This document shows positions 9,149-17,480 of a DNA stretch of 64,000 nt, piece by piece. The position numbers and the translations under genes were made by a program. The stretch spans positions 3,699 to 67,698 of the forward strand of contig CAYJEW010000004.1 in the NCBI GenBank assembly GCA_964369525.1. Direction: 5' to 3'. The notes beneath the pieces were generated by a model. That model searched no databases. It worked only from the letters and a program-made list of their open reading frames with translations, and was not told where the DNA came from. Position 1 is the first letter of the stretch. Each line of letters begins with the position of its first letter. The stretch is from JAAYCI01 sp964369525. GTDB lineage: Bacteria; Bacillota; Clostridia; Oscillospirales; Ruminococcaceae.

Positions 9149-9866
9149 AGCGCTCGCCCCCTTTCACCTGCAGAGCGTCGTCTATAACCTCGCCATGATC
9201 TATTGTAATAATGCGCTCCGAAAACCTCTGCGCCAACTCGTGCTCATGCGTTACCACTACAACAGTGGTACCCACCATATTTATAGCCTTAAGCAGCTCC
9301 ATAATCTCCACTGAAAGCTCGGGGTCTATGTTGCCGGTGGGCTCGTCTGCAATAATAATAGGTGGCGAGTGCACCAGCGCGCGCGCCAGCGCAAGGCGCT
9401 GTTGCTCGCCGCCCGAAAGCTGCTCTGGCAGGTTGCGTGCCTTGCCTGCAAGTCCCACAAGGTTCAGCACATACGGCACCCTTTTTTTAATCTCACGCTC
9501 TGCAATGTTTGTTACACGCATTGCAAACGCCACATTGTCAAACGCCGTCATGCTGGGTATAAGCCTAAAGTCCTGAAACACAACCCCCAGCCCACGCCGC
9601 AAATACGGCACATCTCGCTTGCGCATCTTCGAAAGATCGCGCCCGCCCACAATCACCTTGCCGCTGCTGGCAACCTCTTCTCTTAAAATAAGCTTCAAAA
9701 ATGTGCTCTTGCCCGCACCTGAATGCCCCAGCACAAACACAAACTCGCCACGCTTAATCTCAAGGTCCACCCCCTGTAGCGCCACATTGCCGCCGGGATA
9801 CACCTTTTTCACGTTGGAAAACTTAATCATAACCGAACTATCAGGTATAATTGTTTTTTTAGCCAT
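9138..9866 (-). CDS. ftsE: cell division ATP-binding protein
   Basis: Cytoplasmic ATPase of FtsEX, 242 residues. It has the Walker A motif GHSGAGKST, the signature LSGGEQQR and Walker B IIIADEPTG, followed by VVVVTHEHEL with the switch histidine. First gene of the ftsE-ftsX-M23-S41 cluster. An extended -10 promoter (9905-9910) preceded by a perfect palindrome lies just upstream. The ATG at 9866 has GGAG nine bases before it; an internal ATG at 9830 is possible but less well supported. Confidence 0.95.
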   Translation of the reverse strand: MAKKTIIPDSSVMIKFSNVKKVYPGGNVALQGVDLEIKRGEFVFVLGHSGAGKSTFLKLILREEVASSGKVIVGGRDLSKMRKRDVPYLRRGLGVVFQDFRLIPSMTAFDNVAFAMRVTNIAEREIKKRVPYVLNLVGLAGKARNLPEQLSGGEQQRLALARALVHSPPIIIADEPTGNIDPELSVEIMELLKAINMVGTTVVVVTHEHELAQRFSERIITIDHGEVIDDALQVKGGERFEV

Positions 9867-9904
9867 GCTGCCTATCTCCTTCCCATTACGGTGAGAATAG
9901 CTTT

Positions 9905-9946
9905 AATATAGCAATAGGACTGTTGTGTGTTCCACAACAGTCCTAT
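9905..9946 (-). promoter_or_regulatory. extended -10 element and perfect palindrome upstream of ftsE
   Basis: On the minus strand TATATT (9905-9910) is preceded by TGC, making an extended -10 sequence. Immediately upstream is a perfect inverted repeat with 14-bp arms (9914-9927 and 9933-9946) and a 5-base loop. There is no T-run after it on the minus strand, so it is a poor terminator for the regulator gene at 9970. Its position against the -10 element fits an operator for the ftsEX cluster. Which of the two roles it has is not settled. Confidence 0.5.
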
Positions 9947-9969
9947 GTTATCATATTTAGGCCATTTTA

Positions 9970-11049
9970 TCAATATTTTGAAGAGCTGGAGTTTAGGTAC
10001 TTCTTAACCATCAGCGCCACTTTAAATATTATTGCGTCATCAAACTCACGCAGGTCAAGCCCTGTTAATTTTTTAATCTTTTCAAGCCTATACACCAGCG
10101 TGTTACGGTGTACAAATAGCCCCCTAGACGTCTCGCTCACGTTAAGATTGTTCTCAAAAAATCGCCTTATTGTAAACAGTGTTTCATCATCAAGGCTGTC
10201 TATGCTGCCTTGGTTCGACACCTCTTTTAAAAACATCTCGCACAGCGTTGTGGGTAGCTGATAAATAAGCCTTGCAATACCCAAATGATTGTAGCTTACC
10301 ACCGCCTGCTCTGTGTCAAACACTCGGCTGCCCTCCAGCGCAATCTGCGCTTCTTTAAAGCTGGTAGAAAGCTCTTTCACGCTGCCAATTGGTGTGCCAA
10401 TGCCTATCGTCACCTTCACATAATGCTCGCCGCTAAGTGTGTCTGCAATAGAGGTTGCCAGCTTCTCCACATCTTTTTCGTCAATCCCGCGCTGAATCTC
10501 TTTTACCAGCACAGTGTCGCTCTCGTTCATGTTAAACACAAAGTCTTTTTGCTTGTCGGGGAAAAGCCCCGAAACAACATCAAACACCGAAACGTCTGCT
10601 GTGCCATTTGTTCTTATAAGCAGAACTACCCGCATAGCATCTGTAGCAAAATGCAGCTCGCGCGCCTTTGTATAAATGTCGCCCGGCAGTATATTCTCCA
10701 GCACAACATTTTTAATAAAGTTCGACTTATCAAATTTCTCGTCGTGATACTGCAAAATGTTCTGCAGCGACACTGCCAAAATAGCCGCATAGTTGCCCGC
10801 GGCCTCTCCCTCGCTCTCCACAAACGCAGCATATCCCACGCGTGTTCCGGAAGAAAACCAGCAGAATGTATTGCCTGCCTTGGTTTGGGCTTCGCCGCCG
10901 GCACCCACCTCAGGTATATCCATAGCCTCGCCTATACGGCTCTGCTCTGTACACGCAACTACCACACCGCTCTCGTCTACCACCCCGGCAGTGCTACCTA
11001 TAGCCCCCCGCATTTGGTATACTACGCTTTGGAAAATCTTATTAGACAT
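9970..11049 (-). CDS. CdaR/PucR-family transcriptional regulator
   Basis: Cytoplasmic regulator of 359 residues. The N-terminal third resembles the sugar-diacid recognition domain (GAIGSTAGVVDESG near residue 15). The middle is a degenerate GGDEF-like domain. The C-terminal 55 residues are the PucR-type helix-turn-helix, with NVSETSRGLFVHRNTLVYRL and LREFDDAIIFKVALMV. Proteins of this family respond to sugar acids or nitrogen compounds and often control a neighbour. Here the neighbours are ftsE (same strand, downstream) and a divergent repeat lipoprotein, so the ligand and targets are not evident. Confidence 0.85.
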   Translation of the reverse strand: MSNKIFQSVVYQMRGAIGSTAGVVDESGVVVACTEQSRIGEAMDIPEVGAGGEAQTKAGNTFCWFSSGTRVGYAAFVESEGEAAGNYAAILAVSLQNILQYHDEKFDKSNFIKNVVLENILPGDIYTKARELHFATDAMRVVLLIRTNGTADVSVFDVVSGLFPDKQKDFVFNMNESDTVLVKEIQRGIDEKDVEKLATSIADTLSGEHYVKVTIGIGTPIGSVKELSTSFKEAQIALEGSRVFDTEQAVVSYNHLGIARLIYQLPTTLCEMFLKEVSNQGSIDSLDDETLFTIRRFFENNLNVSETSRGLFVHRNTLVYRLEKIKKLTGLDLREFDDAIIFKVALMVKKYLNSSSSKY

Positions 11050-11510
11050 CTACCCGTTCCCCTTCCGCATAAGCCATCATCATCTCGTTTTACCACATTC
11101 TTTGTAAAGAATGACGAATATATCTATTGTGTAGTATCTATTTTACACAATTGCATTGACCTTTGCAACAATTTTATTTCATTTATTTGTGCATTCTTTG
11201 TATAACATTGTGCCAATGAAAATATCCCACACATCTGCGCTTATTTTTATGGGTTTCTATGCTAAGCCCTGCCTTTGTCTTCAGCTTTGCGGTTAGCTTA
11301 TTTTTAAAAATTGTGCATGAAATCGTTTAAAAATTGCCATGTGTAACTCTTTTGCAAACATTTGTAATAGAATCGTAGCTTAAAAACCCCTTGTTTTTCA
11401 TACTTCTCGTGCTATACTATGTCATGTTCCACAAACGAGATGGAACCTCAAAATGCCCATGGGCGCACCGCCCGGGCAAATATTTTCTGTATATAAAAGG
11501 AGATTTAATC
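11050..11510. other. divergent intergenic region
   Basis: This 461-bp AT-rich region separates the regulator gene (minus) from the repeat lipoprotein (plus). No coding signal is seen. At its right end it holds the lipoprotein promoter, then a leader with the inverted repeat GTTCCA/TGGAAC (11426-11446) and the palindrome GCCCATGGGC (11456-11465), which may fold in the mRNA. A promoter for the regulator must lie in the left part but no clear pair could be chosen. Confidence 0.5.
11391..11418 (+). promoter_or_regulatory. promoter of repeat lipoprotein
   Basis: TTGTTT (11391-11396), a 16-bp spacer and TATACT (11413-11418), with TGC directly before the -10 to give an extended -10 element. Transcription would start near 11425, giving a leader of about 85 bases before the AAAGGAG site and the ATG at 11511. 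Confidence 0.6.
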
Positions 11511-11831
11511 ATGAAAAAAATCGCAATTATCGCTCTGGCAGCATTTATGGCTCTTGCACTTGCAGCATGCACAAGCGAGCCCGCAAGCAGCGCAGCAGCT
11601 AGCAGCATGGCAGCTAGCAGCATGATGGAAGAGAGCAGCATGGCTGCAAGCAGCATGATGGANNNNNNNNNNNNNNNNNNNNNNNNNNNNNNNNNNNNNN
11701 NNNNNNNNNNNNNNNNNNNNNNNNNNNNNNNNNNNNNNNNNNNNNNNNNNNNNNNNNNNNNNGACGAGAGCATGATGGAAGACAGCAGCATGATGGACGA
11801 GAGCATGATGGAAGACAGCAGCGCTGCTTAA
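11511..11831 (+). CDS. small lipoprotein made of Ser/Met/acidic repeats, interrupted by an assembly gap
   Basis: The frame starts at an ATG with AAAGGAG upstream. It encodes a lipoprotein signal peptide with the lipobox cysteine at residue 20 (LALAAC), so the product should be anchored outside the membrane. The rest consists almost only of Ser, Met, Ala, Asp and Glu: SSMAASSMMEE units before the gap and an 11-residue repeat DESMMEDSSMM (33 bp) after it, ending in SSAA. The gap of 100 N at 11663-11762 is a placeholder inside the repeat, so the true copy number and length are unknown. I recognise no family. Met-rich extracellular segments bind Cu(I)/Ag(I) in other proteins, or can act as oxidant sinks; either role here is inference. 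A strong terminator follows. Confidence 0.8.
   Translation: MKKIAIIALAAFMALALAACTSEPASSAAASSMAASSMMEESSMAASSMMXXXXXXXXXXXXXXXXXXXXXXXXXXXXXXXXXXDESMMEDSSMMDESMMEDSSAA
11663..11762. other. assembly gap (100 N) inside the lipoprotein repeat
   Basis: Exactly 100 undetermined bases, flanked on both sides by the same short tandem coding repeat. The round number suggests a scaffold-gap placeholder, and the repeat is the likely reason the assembly broke. The reading frame happens to be preserved as written, but this says nothing about the true length. Confidence 0.9.
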
Positions 11832-11856
11832 TTAGCTCTTTATGTTTCAACCTTTG

Positions 11857-11886
11857 CTCCCCGCCTTCGGGTGGGGAGTTTTTTTT
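11857..11886 (+). terminator. rho-independent terminator of repeat lipoprotein
   Basis: Stem of nine pairs (11857-11865 with 11870-11878, one G-T) closed by a TTCG tetraloop and followed by eight T. It is a textbook strong terminator, so the lipoprotein is probably transcribed alone. Confidence 0.93.
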
Positions 11887-12121
11887 GCGTGCTTTTTCAC
11901 TTTGCCACTCTCCCTCGTAGCATTTTTCGCCTTAAAGCCTTTCTTTATATAAGGTTCGCCCGCATTTTTCATGTTGCAATTATGTTTTTTTTTGAGTATA
12001 ATAAATTTTGCTTTTGCGCCGGCAATGCCACATTCGGCCTTTATCTGCCCAGCGCAACCGATTTTTCCCAATTTTTCTCCACTTGGTTATTTTGCATTTC
12101 ACTTAACATGGAGGTGGCCTC

Positions 12122-13003
12122 TTGTCAATCAATCAGCCTGTTGGCCGCCCTAAGCGCCAGCGGCGCCCCGCACGCGTTTTGTGCGTAATGGATCTATCGG
12201 TGGTTGGCCGTGCCAGCCTTTCGGTGGTATCTCCGGTGCTGGCGGCCTGCGGTGTGCAGGCCTGCATTCTTCCTGCAGCGCTTTTCTCCTCCCACACAGG
12301 CGGCTTTGGCAGCGTGCATAAACAAGACGAATCCGCATTTGGCTTTGCCGCGCTAGAGCAATACAGGCGCGAAGAGGTACTTTTTGATGCGGTATATATA
12401 GGCTACTTATATGGCGAGGCGCAGTTCCGCCTGGCGCAAGCGGCTATAGAACAATACCCCACCGCCATGCATATTGTAGACCCCGCCCTAGGCGACGGCG
12501 GCGCACCCTACAGCGGCATCACCCCTGCCACCATAAACCTTATGCGCGGTCTGTGCCAAAGCGCTCGCCTTATCACCCCAAACTTCACCGAAAGCGCACT
12601 GCTGTGCAACCAACCGCCCGAAAACACCCCCCTGCCCGCAAACGAGCTTCGCCAAAGGCTGGCTCAGCTGTCTGATAGCCGCTGTTCTGTTTTGGTTACC
12701 AGCGTGCCCACCGCCGAGGGCGGATACAGCATATCTGGATGTGGCCCGGGTGTTGTGCAACCCTTCAGCATACCTACGCAACATTTCCCACAGCACTACC
12801 CCGGCACGGGCGATCTATTCTGCGCCGCAGTTGTTGGCCTAATGCTGGGGCAGCACTGTAGCCTACAGCAAGCCGCACGCAGAGCCGCAGCCTTTGTAGA
12901 AGAGTCGGTGCGCGCCACATATGAAAACGGCGGCACCCCTCGCAGTGGGCTGTGGTTTGAGCCACAGCTGCCCATGCTTCACCACATCGAGGCCGCCACA
13001 TGA
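12122..13003 (+). CDS. pyridoxal kinase-like (ribokinase/ThiD-PdxK superfamily)
   Basis: Probable B6-vitamer kinase of 293 residues in the PfkB/ribokinase superfamily. Visible are VLCVMDLSVVGRASL near the N-terminus (the PdxY/PdxK substrate motif with an early Asp), VDPALGDGG, the LITPNFTESALL helix, and GTGDLFCAAVVG with the GTGD anion hole and catalytic Asp. The start is a TTG at 12122, supported by GGAGGTG five bases upstream. It overlaps trmL by 4 bp (ATGA). ThiD-type hydroxymethylpyrimidine kinase is the main alternative, but the N-terminus and PALGD favour pyridoxal kinase. Confidence 0.82.
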   Translation: MSINQPVGRPKRQRRPARVLCVMDLSVVGRASLSVVSPVLAACGVQACILPAALFSSHTGGFGSVHKQDESAFGFAALEQYRREEVLFDAVYIGYLYGEAQFRLAQAAIEQYPTAMHIVDPALGDGGAPYSGITPATINLMRGLCQSARLITPNFTESALLCNQPPENTPLPANELRQRLAQLSDSRCSVLVTSVPTAEGGYSISGCGPGVVQPFSIPTQHFPQHYPGTGDLFCAAVVGLMLGQHCSLQQAARRAAAFVEESVRATYENGGTPRSGLWFEPQLPMLHHIEAAT

Positions 13004-13488
13004 ACAACACCCAAAACCCCGAAACCCCCACCCTCAACATTGTGCTGGTAGAGCCACAAATTCCGCAAAACACCGGCAATATTGCACGCACCTGCGCTGT
13101 TACCGGCGCTGCGCTTCATCTTGTACAGCCCATGGGCTTTACCATAACCAGCGCAAAGTTAAAGCGTGCAGGGCTTGACTACTGGGATAAGCTCAACATC
13201 ACCTACCACCAAAGCCTTGATGCCTTTATACAGCAGGCCGCCGCCCCAATTTTCCTGTTTACCACCAAGGGCGCAAAAAGCTATGCACAAGTAGCGTATC
13301 CCAAAGGTTGTTATCTGGTGTTTGGCCGCGAAGACGCAGGCCTGCCCGATACCTTTTTGCAACAACATAAAGAACACTGTGTACGCCTACCCATGCGCGG
13401 CAGTGTTCGTAGCCTTAACCTATCAAACACTGTAGCCATAGCCGCCTACGAGGCGCTTCGCCAGTGGGATTTTCCACAACTTGATTAA
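13000..13488 (+). CDS. trmL: tRNA (cytidine(34)-2'-O)-methyltransferase, SPOUT family
   Basis: Methylates the wobble-position ribose in leucine tRNAs. It has 162 residues, the usual length of this minimal SPOUT enzyme. The three knot motifs are visible: PQIPQNTGNIART near residue 20, LVFGREDAGLP near 105, and LPMRGSVRSLNLSNTVAIAAYE near 130. Its ATG overlaps the stop of the upstream kinase gene, so the two are probably co-translated. Confidence 0.93.
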   Translation: MNNTQNPETPTLNIVLVEPQIPQNTGNIARTCAVTGAALHLVQPMGFTITSAKLKRAGLDYWDKLNITYHQSLDAFIQQAAAPIFLFTTKGAKSYAQVAYPKGCYLVFGREDAGLPDTFLQQHKEHCVRLPMRGSVRSLNLSNTVAIAAYEALRQWDFPQLD

Positions 13489-13510
13489 AAAAGGAGCGTA
13501 AGCAAACATC

Positions 13511-14386
13511 ATGTCACAACAACCCGTAAAAATTTTAACCGACTCTGCCTGCGACATTCCATTCGACCTAGCCGAAAAACTAAACATCGATATCCTAAAC
13601 TTCAACATCGCCATCGACGGTACGTCCTACACCGAGCGCGACGACTTTAGCTTTGATGAATACTACGATATTCTGCGCGAGTGCAAAGGCATTCCCTCCA
13701 CCTCGCACATCACCGTGCCCCGCTTTTTAGAAGCCTTCGAAGCTTATGACAACGCAGGCACACAGCAGCTTATTTACATCTCTATAAACGCCGCAGGCTC
13801 TGCCACCCACGACGCCGCCATGATGGCAAAGTCCGAGTTTCGCTCCTCTCGGCCGGCCAGCAATATGAAGATAGAAATTATCGACTCCCACACCTACTCC
13901 ATGGCTTATGGCTGGTTTGTGGTCGAGGCCGCCCGCAAGCTAAATGCCGGCGAAGATTTCTACAGCGTTGCGGCTTGGCTGCGCACCTCTTTTTCACAGG
14001 TAGAAATTGTGCTGGCCGCCTTCAGCCTAAAGTTCATGAAAAAAAGCGGCCGCATCTCGGCGGCAGCGGCCATTGCAGGCGAGATGCTGGGCATACGCCC
14101 CATCATCAGCATGGTAGACGGCGTTAGCGAGGTACAAAAAAAGGTGCGCGGCGACAAAGACGTGCTGCCCACCATGCTTGAATATGCCAATGCCCACCGC
14201 ATGGAAGACAGCGCCTACCTAGTAGGCGGCACCAACCAAGAAACCATCAACAGCCTTGCCGAGCTGTGCGAACAAAAGTTTGGCCAAAAACCCGAAATGT
14301 GCTTCAAGCTCGGGGCCGCTGTTTCTTCAAATACCGGCCCCGACGCCGTTGCCATAGTTTACATCGGCCCAAAACGCGCCCGCTAA
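13511..14386 (+). CDS. DegV family fatty-acid-binding protein
   Basis: A 291-residue DegV-fold protein. Members bind fatty acids and, as FakB, present them to a fatty acid kinase. Family signs are the N-terminal ILTDSACDIP, the STSHITVPRF loop holding the carboxylate-binding Thr-Ser, and IIDSHTYSMAYG in the middle. The closest AGGAG is about 13 bases from the ATG, an unusually long gap. It is the last gene of the plus-strand group and converges on argS across a shared terminator. Confidence 0.9.
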   Translation: MSQQPVKILTDSACDIPFDLAEKLNIDILNFNIAIDGTSYTERDDFSFDEYYDILRECKGIPSTSHITVPRFLEAFEAYDNAGTQQLIYISINAAGSATHDAAMMAKSEFRSSRPASNMKIEIIDSHTYSMAYGWFVVEAARKLNAGEDFYSVAAWLRTSFSQVEIVLAAFSLKFMKKSGRISAAAAIAGEMLGIRPIISMVDGVSEVQKKVRGDKDVLPTMLEYANAHRMEDSAYLVGGTNQETINSLAELCEQKFGQKPEMCFKLGAAVSSNTGPDAVAIVYIGPKRAR

Positions 14387-14410
14387 CCGCCCTTTCCTAC
14401 ATATAAAATA

Positions 14411-14448
14411 AAAAGCTATCTGCAGTAGGCTTGCAGATAGCTTTTTTT
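14411..14448. terminator. bidirectional terminator between degV and argS
   Basis: Inverted repeat of 11 bp (14414-14424 with 14432-14442), flanked by A-rich sequence on the left and seven T on the right. It can therefore stop transcripts from the plus-strand degV group and the minus-strand argS operon. Confidence 0.9.
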
Positions 14449-14468
14449 ATTTTGTGTTACACCGTTTT

Positions 14469-16205
14469 TTACATGGCCTCCGGCGCAGTTACCTTTAAAA
14501 TAGTAAGCCCGTTTTTAAGCACTGTTTTTGTGGCCACCGCCAGTGCAAGGCGCGCCTGCAATAGCTCTTGCGCCTCGCCTTTTATGCGGCAGTTTGCATA
14601 AAACTTATGAAACGCCGCCCCAAGGCTCACAAGATACCTTGTAATCCTCGCAGGGTCACGCCCCTGCGCCGCCGCCACAATCTCGCCCGGAAACGCCGCA
14701 ATGCTACGAATAAGCTCCCGCTCTGCGTCACTGTCCAGCTTATTGGTGTTGCCAAATGCCAAAACAGGCTCAAAGCTGATGCTCTCTTTTTCCAGCGCGC
14801 GTATAATCGAGCACACCCTTGCGTGCGCATACTGCACATAGTAAACAGGGCTTTCGCCATCCTGCGCCACCGCTAGGTTCATATCAAACTCAATGCTGCT
14901 GCCCGGCTCTCGCAGGTTAAAGAAAAACCTTGCCGAATCTATCGGCACTTCGTCCAAAAGGCTTGCCAAAGTTATCGCCTTGCCCGTACGCTTAGACATC
15001 TTCACAGGCTGGCCGTCCTGCACAAGGCGCACAAACTGCATCAAAACAATATCCAGCTTGTCGCCGGCATAGCCAAGCGACGTTAGTGCGCTTTTAAGCC
15101 GTGCCACATGGCCGTGGTGGTCTGCCCCCCACACATCTACAAGGCTTGTATACCCACGCTCAAACTTATCAATATGGTAGGCAATGTCGGCCGCAAAATA
15201 TGTGGGCACGCCGTTTGCACGCACAAGTACCTCGTCTTTTTCGGCGCCCTGCTCGGTTGCTTTGTACCACACAGCACCGTCTTTCGTATATGCCGCGCCG
15301 CACTGCACCATCTTCTCCACCGCCGCCGCCACTGCGCCGCTGTCATGCAGTGTCTGCTCAGAAAACCATGTATCGTACTCTATGCGGTATGTGGCAAGGT
15401 CGTCCTTCAGGCTTTGAATATTCTTTGGTAGCGCATCCTCTATCAGCGCTTTTTCGCGTTCGCCCTCATCTTTTTCTGCATACGCATCGCCATGCACCTC
15501 ATAAAACTCCTGCGCCCGCTGCTTAATATCCTCACCCTGATACCCATCTTCGGGAAATTCCACCGCATCCTCCGAAAGCACAATCTGCATGTACCTAGCG
15601 GCCAGCGAGCGGCCAAATTTATCTATCTGGTTGCCTGCGTCGTTTATATAAAACTCACGCTGTGCGTCATACCCCGCCCAGTTAAACGCCTCTGCCAAGC
15701 AGTCGCCCAATGCGCCGCCACGGGCGTTACCCAGATGCATAGGGCCTGTTGGGTTAGCCGATACAAACTCCACATTCACCCTCTCGCCCCCGCCCACAGC
15801 TGTTCGGCCGTAATCGTCTGCGCAAACACACGCCGCCATCACAACGCTACCAAACCACGCAGGTGCAATGTACATATTTATAAAGCCGGGCCCTGCCACC
15901 TCACAACGCTCCACCATGCCGTCGGTTGGCATATGGTCTGCCACCGCCTGCGCAATCTGCCTTGGTGCCATGCCAAATACCTTTGCCGATACCATTGCAA
16001 GGTTTGCCGCTAAATCGCCATTTTTAGCGTCTGCCGGCTGCTCCACCACAAAGTTTGGCAGCTGTGCGCTTGGTAGCGCGCCGGCCGCTACCGCCTGCGC
16101 TACCGCATGCAACAGCATGGCCCGTGCCTCCTGCTTTGCCATGGCAATCATATCTGTGTTTTGGTAGGTCTCTCTTAACTCCTGCATATACTGCTCCTGC
16201 TGCAT
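14469..16205 (-). CDS. argS: arginyl-tRNA synthetase
   Basis: Class I aminoacyl-tRNA synthetase of 578 residues. It has the ArgS N-terminal additional domain (to about 110), the HIGH-like signature NPTGPMHLGNARGG, the MSKRTGKAI loop that includes the KMSK signature, and the C-terminal DALR anticodon-binding domain (from about 455, with YVQYAHARVCSI). The start overlaps the DUF1934 stop as TAATG, indicating coupling. The DUF1934-argS pairing is the same as B. subtilis ywiB-argS. Confidence 0.96.
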   Translation of the reverse strand: MQQEQYMQELRETYQNTDMIAMAKQEARAMLLHAVAQAVAAGALPSAQLPNFVVEQPADAKNGDLAANLAMVSAKVFGMAPRQIAQAVADHMPTDGMVERCEVAGPGFINMYIAPAWFGSVVMAACVCADDYGRTAVGGGERVNVEFVSANPTGPMHLGNARGGALGDCLAEAFNWAGYDAQREFYINDAGNQIDKFGRSLAARYMQIVLSEDAVEFPEDGYQGEDIKQRAQEFYEVHGDAYAEKDEGEREKALIEDALPKNIQSLKDDLATYRIEYDTWFSEQTLHDSGAVAAAVEKMVQCGAAYTKDGAVWYKATEQGAEKDEVLVRANGVPTYFAADIAYHIDKFERGYTSLVDVWGADHHGHVARLKSALTSLGYAGDKLDIVLMQFVRLVQDGQPVKMSKRTGKAITLASLLDEVPIDSARFFFNLREPGSSIEFDMNLAVAQDGESPVYYVQYAHARVCSIIRALEKESISFEPVLAFGNTNKLDSDAERELIRSIAAFPGEIVAAAQGRDPARITRYLVSLGAAFHKFYANCRIKGEAQELLQARLALAVATKTVLKNGLTILKVTAPEAM

Positions 16206-16630
16206 TACTCTGCCTCCCGCACGGTAATATCCACCCTGTTGTGCGATATCTGCTCTTCGCCCGAGTCCAGCGTGTAGCTAAAACTCAGGCGGCCGCCCTG
16301 CTCGGTTAGGCAATTTTCAATCTCGTCTGCCGCCACCCCAAGGTTAAGCGCGCCAAAGCCTGTATCGTAGTGGCACACATGCCGGCGCCCACGCTCTATC
16401 ACCAGCTGGCTGGGCGCGTTGCCCACCCTCAGCATCGACACCTTGCCCTCGCCCTCTGCCTTCACGGTGGTTATGTTTCCCTCGTACCCCGTGGCTTCGG
16501 TTTCTTCGTAACTTATAAAAAAACTATCGTTTTTTCGCATAAAACTGCCCTTGGTAAGCAGATGTACCTTATCAATATCGCCGTCTCTATCCATAACGCC
16601 TTCAATATTTATCAAAAAATTTTCTTTCAT
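16205..16630 (-). CDS. DUF1934 domain protein (YwiB-like)
   Basis: A 141-residue beta-barrel (calycin-like) protein of unknown function. The DUF1934 pattern is clear: MKENFLINIEGVM start, a central YEETEATGYEGNITTVKAEG segment and a C-terminal LSFSYTLDSG. The family is widespread in Firmicutes and commonly precedes argS, as here, where the genes overlap. Nothing in the sequence suggests a reaction. Confidence 0.9.
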   Translation of the reverse strand: MKENFLINIEGVMDRDGDIDKVHLLTKGSFMRKNDSFFISYEETEATGYEGNITTVKAEGEGKVSMLRVGNAPSQLVIERGRRHVCHYDTGFGALNLGVAADEIENCLTEQGGRLSFSYTLDSGEEQISHNRVDITVREAE

Positions 16631-16661
16631 GCGCTTCCCCCCGTCTATATCTGCGGCCTTT

Positions 16662-17480
16662 TTACAGGCTGTATTCTTCTATGTTCACCCGCTCGGCACG
16701 CGCCAAAGGCGTACCCAAAAATATATTTGCCAGGTGCGAAAATCTCGCAGGCTCGTCGCTAACAAAAAATGTAGTTTGCCCGCCGCCTGCATTGCCGCTC
16801 ACAAGCCCTGCGTCCACCAGCGCCTGCTTTGTGGCCAGCGCCGCCTGCCGCCCGGAGTTAATCAGCTGTACTTCGCTGCCCATATATTGGCTAATCACAT
16901 CAGCCATCAGCGGGTAATGGGTACACCCTAAAATTAGCGTGTCAACCCCGGCCTCTTTTATCGGCTTTAGGTACTTTTCGGTTGCAATGCGTGCCATCTC
17001 GTCATCGGGCGCAAAATGCCCGTTCTCCACCAGCGGCACAAATAGCGGGCAGCTTGCCGCCGTAGTTACCACATCGCCACTAATCTGCGCCAGCGCCGCC
17101 CGGTAACTCCCCGACGCAATGGTGGCCTCTGTTCCTATAATACCCACCCTGCCATTTTTTGTTGCCTTTGCGGCGGCGGCGGCCGTTGGTAACACCACCC
17201 CTATATACGGCACGCTCAGCGTGTCGCTCTCGCTCTTCGGTAGCGTACTGCTAACTGTGCCGCAAGCCGCCAGCACCATCTTCACATCTTTAGATAACAA
17301 CAGCGCAATGTCCTGCTTTGCATAAGCAATAATGGTCTCTCGCCCTCGCGAGCCGTAAGGCACCCGCCCTGTATCACCAAAGTATACAATATCTTCTCCG
17401 GGTAGTATGGCCTGCAACTCTCGCACTGCCGTAAGGCCGCCCAGCCCCGAATCAAACACCCCAATAGGCCCGCCGCTCAT
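16662..17480 (-). CDS. murI: glutamate racemase
   Basis: Makes D-glutamate for peptidoglycan. It has 272 residues. The N-terminal GVFDSGLGGLTAVREL and YFGDTGRVPYG are characteristic. The two catalytic cysteines are present, one in LAACGTVSS near residue 72 and one in LGCTHYP near 185. The start overlaps the ddl stop by 4 bp, so D-Ala-D-Ala ligase and D-Glu supply are coupled in one unit. Confidence 0.96.
   Translation of the reverse strand: MSGGPIGVFDSGLGGLTAVRELQAILPGEDIVYFGDTGRVPYGSRGRETIIAYAKQDIALLLSKDVKMVLAACGTVSSTLPKSESDTLSVPYIGVVLPTAAAAAKATKNGRVGIIGTEATIASGSYRAALAQISGDVVTTAASCPLFVPLVENGHFAPDDEMARIATEKYLKPIKEAGVDTLILGCTHYPLMADVISQYMGSEVQLINSGRQAALATKQALVDAGLVSGNAGGGQTTFFVSDEPARFSHLANIFLGTPLARAERVNIEEYSL

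Noticed and set aside
11417..11850. Minus-strand frames running through the gap in the repeat lipoprotein
   Set aside because: They are the complement of the Met/Ser repeat and cross undetermined bases; no start signal exists.
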